Part shown: piece by piece, positions 5,302-6,686 of the stretch
Layout: every line of letters starts with the position of its first letter
Position numbering within the stretch: the stretch's first letter is position 1
NCBI GenBank assembly: GCA_015490115.1
Contig: WFYM01000128.1
Span: 1 to 6,686 of the forward strand
Direction of reading: 5' to 3'
Source: Aquificaceae bacterium
Lineage (GTDB): Bacteria > Aquificota > Aquificia > Aquificales > Aquificaceae
Length of the DNA: 6,686 nucleotides
Position numbers and translations under genes: made by a program
The notes under the pieces: generated by a model
Told to the model about the DNA's origin: nothing
The model's input: the letters and a program-made list of their open reading frames with translations, nothing else
The model's database searches: none

Positions 5302-5855
5302 AGGACCTCGAAGACATAATCAGGGAACTTCTTGAGAACGTCAGGGAACTCGAAAAGGTCATAGAGAACATCAAAAAGCCTGTGGCTGAAAGCTCCAAGC
5401 TAATACCCGAGACGAGGAAGAACATAGAGGACGTTGTAAGCTACCTCGAGGACACCTCCCACTCGATCATGAACCTGCTCGAAAGGATAAACGAGAACTC
5501 GAAAGGAATAAAGGAGGAGGTCGAGTTTCTGCTCAGCCTCGGTCCCGTCAAGAGGATAAAGGAGAAGCTCGAAAGCATAAAGGAAAAGAACGAGCAGAAC
5601 ATCTCCACGATCCTCGAGCTTTACACCTACCTCTCCTTCCACGACCTCGCGGGTCAGCAGCTCAGGACCGTCATCGAGGTCCTCGAGAAGATAAAGTCAG
5701 CCCTCGTGGACGTTATAGTCTCTCAGGTCACCGCTGGAAGGGACTTGAAGGAGGAGCAGGTCTCGGGTATAAAAGGAAAGGTGAGCGAGATCCTCTCCAA
5801 GGACAGGATATCCCAGCAGGATGTGGACAGGCTACTTGAGGAGTTCGGGCTTTGA
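5298..5855 (+). CDS. cheZ: CheY-P phosphatase CheZ
   Basis: CheZ speeds dephosphorylation of CheY-P and so ends the signal to the motor. The 185-residue product is mostly long helix, as expected for the four-helix-bundle dimer, and somewhat shorter than the 214 residues of E. coli CheZ. The catalytic segment is FHDLAGQQL (114-122): Asp116 and Gln120 match Asp143 and Gln147 of the E. coli DLTGQ motif, where the Gln is inserted into the CheY active site. The C-terminus ISQQDVDRLLEEFGL (171-185) matches the E. coli CheY-tethering tail (recalled as SQDQVDDLLDSLGF), joined to the bundle by a short linker. ATG overlaps the fliM stop, with GAGGG 7 nt upstream. cheY follows after 12 nt, pairing the phosphatase with its substrate. 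Confidence 0.95.
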   Translation: MKDLEDIIRELLENVRELEKVIENIKKPVAESSKLIPETRKNIEDVVSYLEDTSHSIMNLLERINENSKGIKEEVEFLLSLGPVKRIKEKLESIKEKNEQNISTILELYTYLSFHDLAGQQLRTVIEVLEKIKSALVDVIVSQVTAGRDLKEEQVSGIKGKVSEILSKDRISQQDVDRLLEEFGL

Positions 5856-5860
5856 GGAGG
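5855..5860 (+). promoter_or_regulatory. Ribosome binding site of cheY
   Basis: Perfect AGGAGG, starting on the last base of the cheZ stop codon and ending 7 nt before ATG 5868. It favours that ATG over the one two codons later (5874), and suggests strong translation of cheY. Confidence 0.88.
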
Positions 5861-5867
5861 AGAAGCC

Positions 5868-6251
5868 ATGCCCATGCCACCTCCCGACATAAGGATACTC
5901 GTAGTTGACGACATGAGTACCATGAGGAGGATAATAAGGACCATCCTAAACCAGCTCGGCTACACCAACATAGAAGAGGCTGAGAACGGAAAGCAAGCCC
6001 TCGCAAAGCTAAAGAGTGAAAAGTTCGACTTCGTCATAACCGACTGGAACATGCCCGAGATGGACGGTCTTACCCTCGTCAGGGAGATAAGGAACGATCC
6101 GGAACTCAAAAACCTTCCCGTTTTAATGGTTACAGCTGAGGCGAGAAAAGAAAACGTGATAGAGGCTCTAAAGGCAGGCGTGAACAACTACATAGTCAAA
6201 CCTTTCACGCCCGAGGTCCTAAAAGAGAAGATGGAAAAGATCTTCAAGTGA
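5868..6251 (+). CDS. cheY: Chemotaxis response regulator CheY
   Basis: CheY is the diffusible single-domain response regulator that carries phosphate from CheA to the FliM switch. The 127 residues form one receiver domain with no output domain. Expected residues are present: acidic pair Asp14/Asp15, phosphoacceptor Asp59 followed by Trp60 in ITDWNMPEMDG (E. coli Asp57/Trp58), Thr89 in MVTAEA, Tyr108 in NNYIVKPF and Lys111. The Asp-Trp pair and the Tyr support a motor CheY rather than a generic receiver. The N-terminus is Pro-rich (MPMPPPD), a small oddity. It lies 12 nt after cheZ and 9 nt before the next gene, so the order switch, phosphatase, regulator, receptor-like protein looks like one transcript. 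Confidence 0.95.
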   Translation: MPMPPPDIRILVVDDMSTMRRIIRTILNQLGYTNIEEAENGKQALAKLKSEKFDFVITDWNMPEMDGLTLVREIRNDPELKNLPVLMVTAEARKENVIEALKAGVNNYIVKPFTPEVLKEKMEKIFK

Positions 6252-6260
6252 GGTTTGGGT

Positions 6261-6686
6261 ATGTTTTTGTTCAACGGACGCAAGGTGAAGGAACTCGAGG
6301 AGAAGCTGGAAGGTTGCAGGGCTGAGGTCGACCTCCTGAAAGAGGTCATCGGGAGGCTGAAGGAGGGTGTCGTCCTCTTCAAAAACGGCAAAGTTGTCTT
6401 CATGAACGACTCCGCGAGGGAGCTTCTGAGGGGTAGGGGTCCCGAAGAGGTGGAGGGGAGGGAAGACCTCGAAGTTGTCGCGAAGGGAAGGGCTTTTCTG
6501 ATATTCAGGGAAAGGGAAAGACGACCGGTGGAAGAAGAGAACAAAAAAGATGTGGAGGAGTGCCTCAGGAACGTAAAGGACCAGATAGAACCTATAGTTG
6601 AGGAGATGAACAGACTCTCCTCTCAGGCTATAGCGAGCTTCACGGAGCTTGACGAGGTCTTCAGGATAGTGAGCAACGGCTTGGAG
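6261..6686 (+). CDS. PAS-like, coiled-coil protein, probably a soluble chemoreceptor (cut by window edge)
   Basis: The first 142 codons are visible; the gene runs off the right edge. Residues 8-35 form a charged helix, followed by a short PAS-like core: GVVLFKNGKVVFMNDSARELLRG (36-58), in which the last 13 residues resemble the conserved PAS VxxxNxAxxxLxG signature, and a strand AFLIFRERE (78-86). From about 92 onward it is a helical, probably coiled-coil segment (ECLRNVKDQIEPIVEEMNRL, 100-119), like the lead-in to a cytoplasmic MCP signalling domain. No signal peptide or membrane segment is present, so it is probably cytosolic. A GAGG core overlapping the cheY stop lies 7 nt before ATG 6261. 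Being a receptor is inferred from layout and position after cheY; a PAS sensor of another kind is possible because no MCP tip is seen within the window. Confidence 0.75.
   Translation, partial: MFLFNGRKVKELEEKLEGCRAEVDLLKEVIGRLKEGVVLFKNGKVVFMNDSARELLRGRGPEEVEGREDLEVVAKGRAFLIFRERERRPVEEENKKDVEECLRNVKDQIEPIVEEMNRLSSQAIASFTELDEVFRIVSNGLE

Overview
This window is a chemotaxis and flagellar-switch locus from what looks like a thermophilic bacterium, most plausibly Aquificales-like. That placement is inferred from heavy use of AGG for Arg and ATA for Ile, Glu/Lys-rich proteins, tight gene packing and a CheV/CheZ gene set; no rRNA or species marker is present, so it is tentative.

Layout. Two divergent gene clusters meet at a 68-bp regulatory gap (4262-4329). 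Leftward (minus strand) run a very small chemoreceptor-tip protein (88 aa), cheV, cheA and cheW, joined by a TGATG overlap, an ATGA overlap and a 9-nt gap. After 79 nt comes dnaK, cut by the left edge of the window; it has its own near-consensus housekeeping promoter. Rightward (plus strand) run fliM, cheZ, cheY and the start of a PAS-like, coiled-coil protein, probably a soluble receptor, cut by the right edge. Almost the whole window is coding; no RNA genes, mobile elements or CRISPR arrays were seen.

How the parts fit. Receptors regulate the kinase CheA through CheW and CheV. CheA phosphorylates CheY (and probably the CheV receiver). CheY-P binds the N-terminal peptide of FliM at the flagellar switch, and CheZ removes the phosphate. 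CheR and CheB are not in the window, and the small receptor-tip protein has no room for methylation sites, so the visible module looks methylation-independent, with CheV as a possible adaptation component.

Most notable points: (1) an 88-aa protein that is essentially only the MCP hairpin tip, with its own ribosome binding site, translationally coupled to cheV; (2) a CheA whose linker between P1 and P3 lacks an obvious folded P2 domain but holds two short peptides that resemble the CheY-docking peptides of FliM and CheZ from this same locus; (3) a divergent control region with two exact 8-bp direct repeats 20 bp apart, overlapping opposed -10 boxes, and a fliM start with no Shine-Dalgarno sequence although every other gene start in the window has one.
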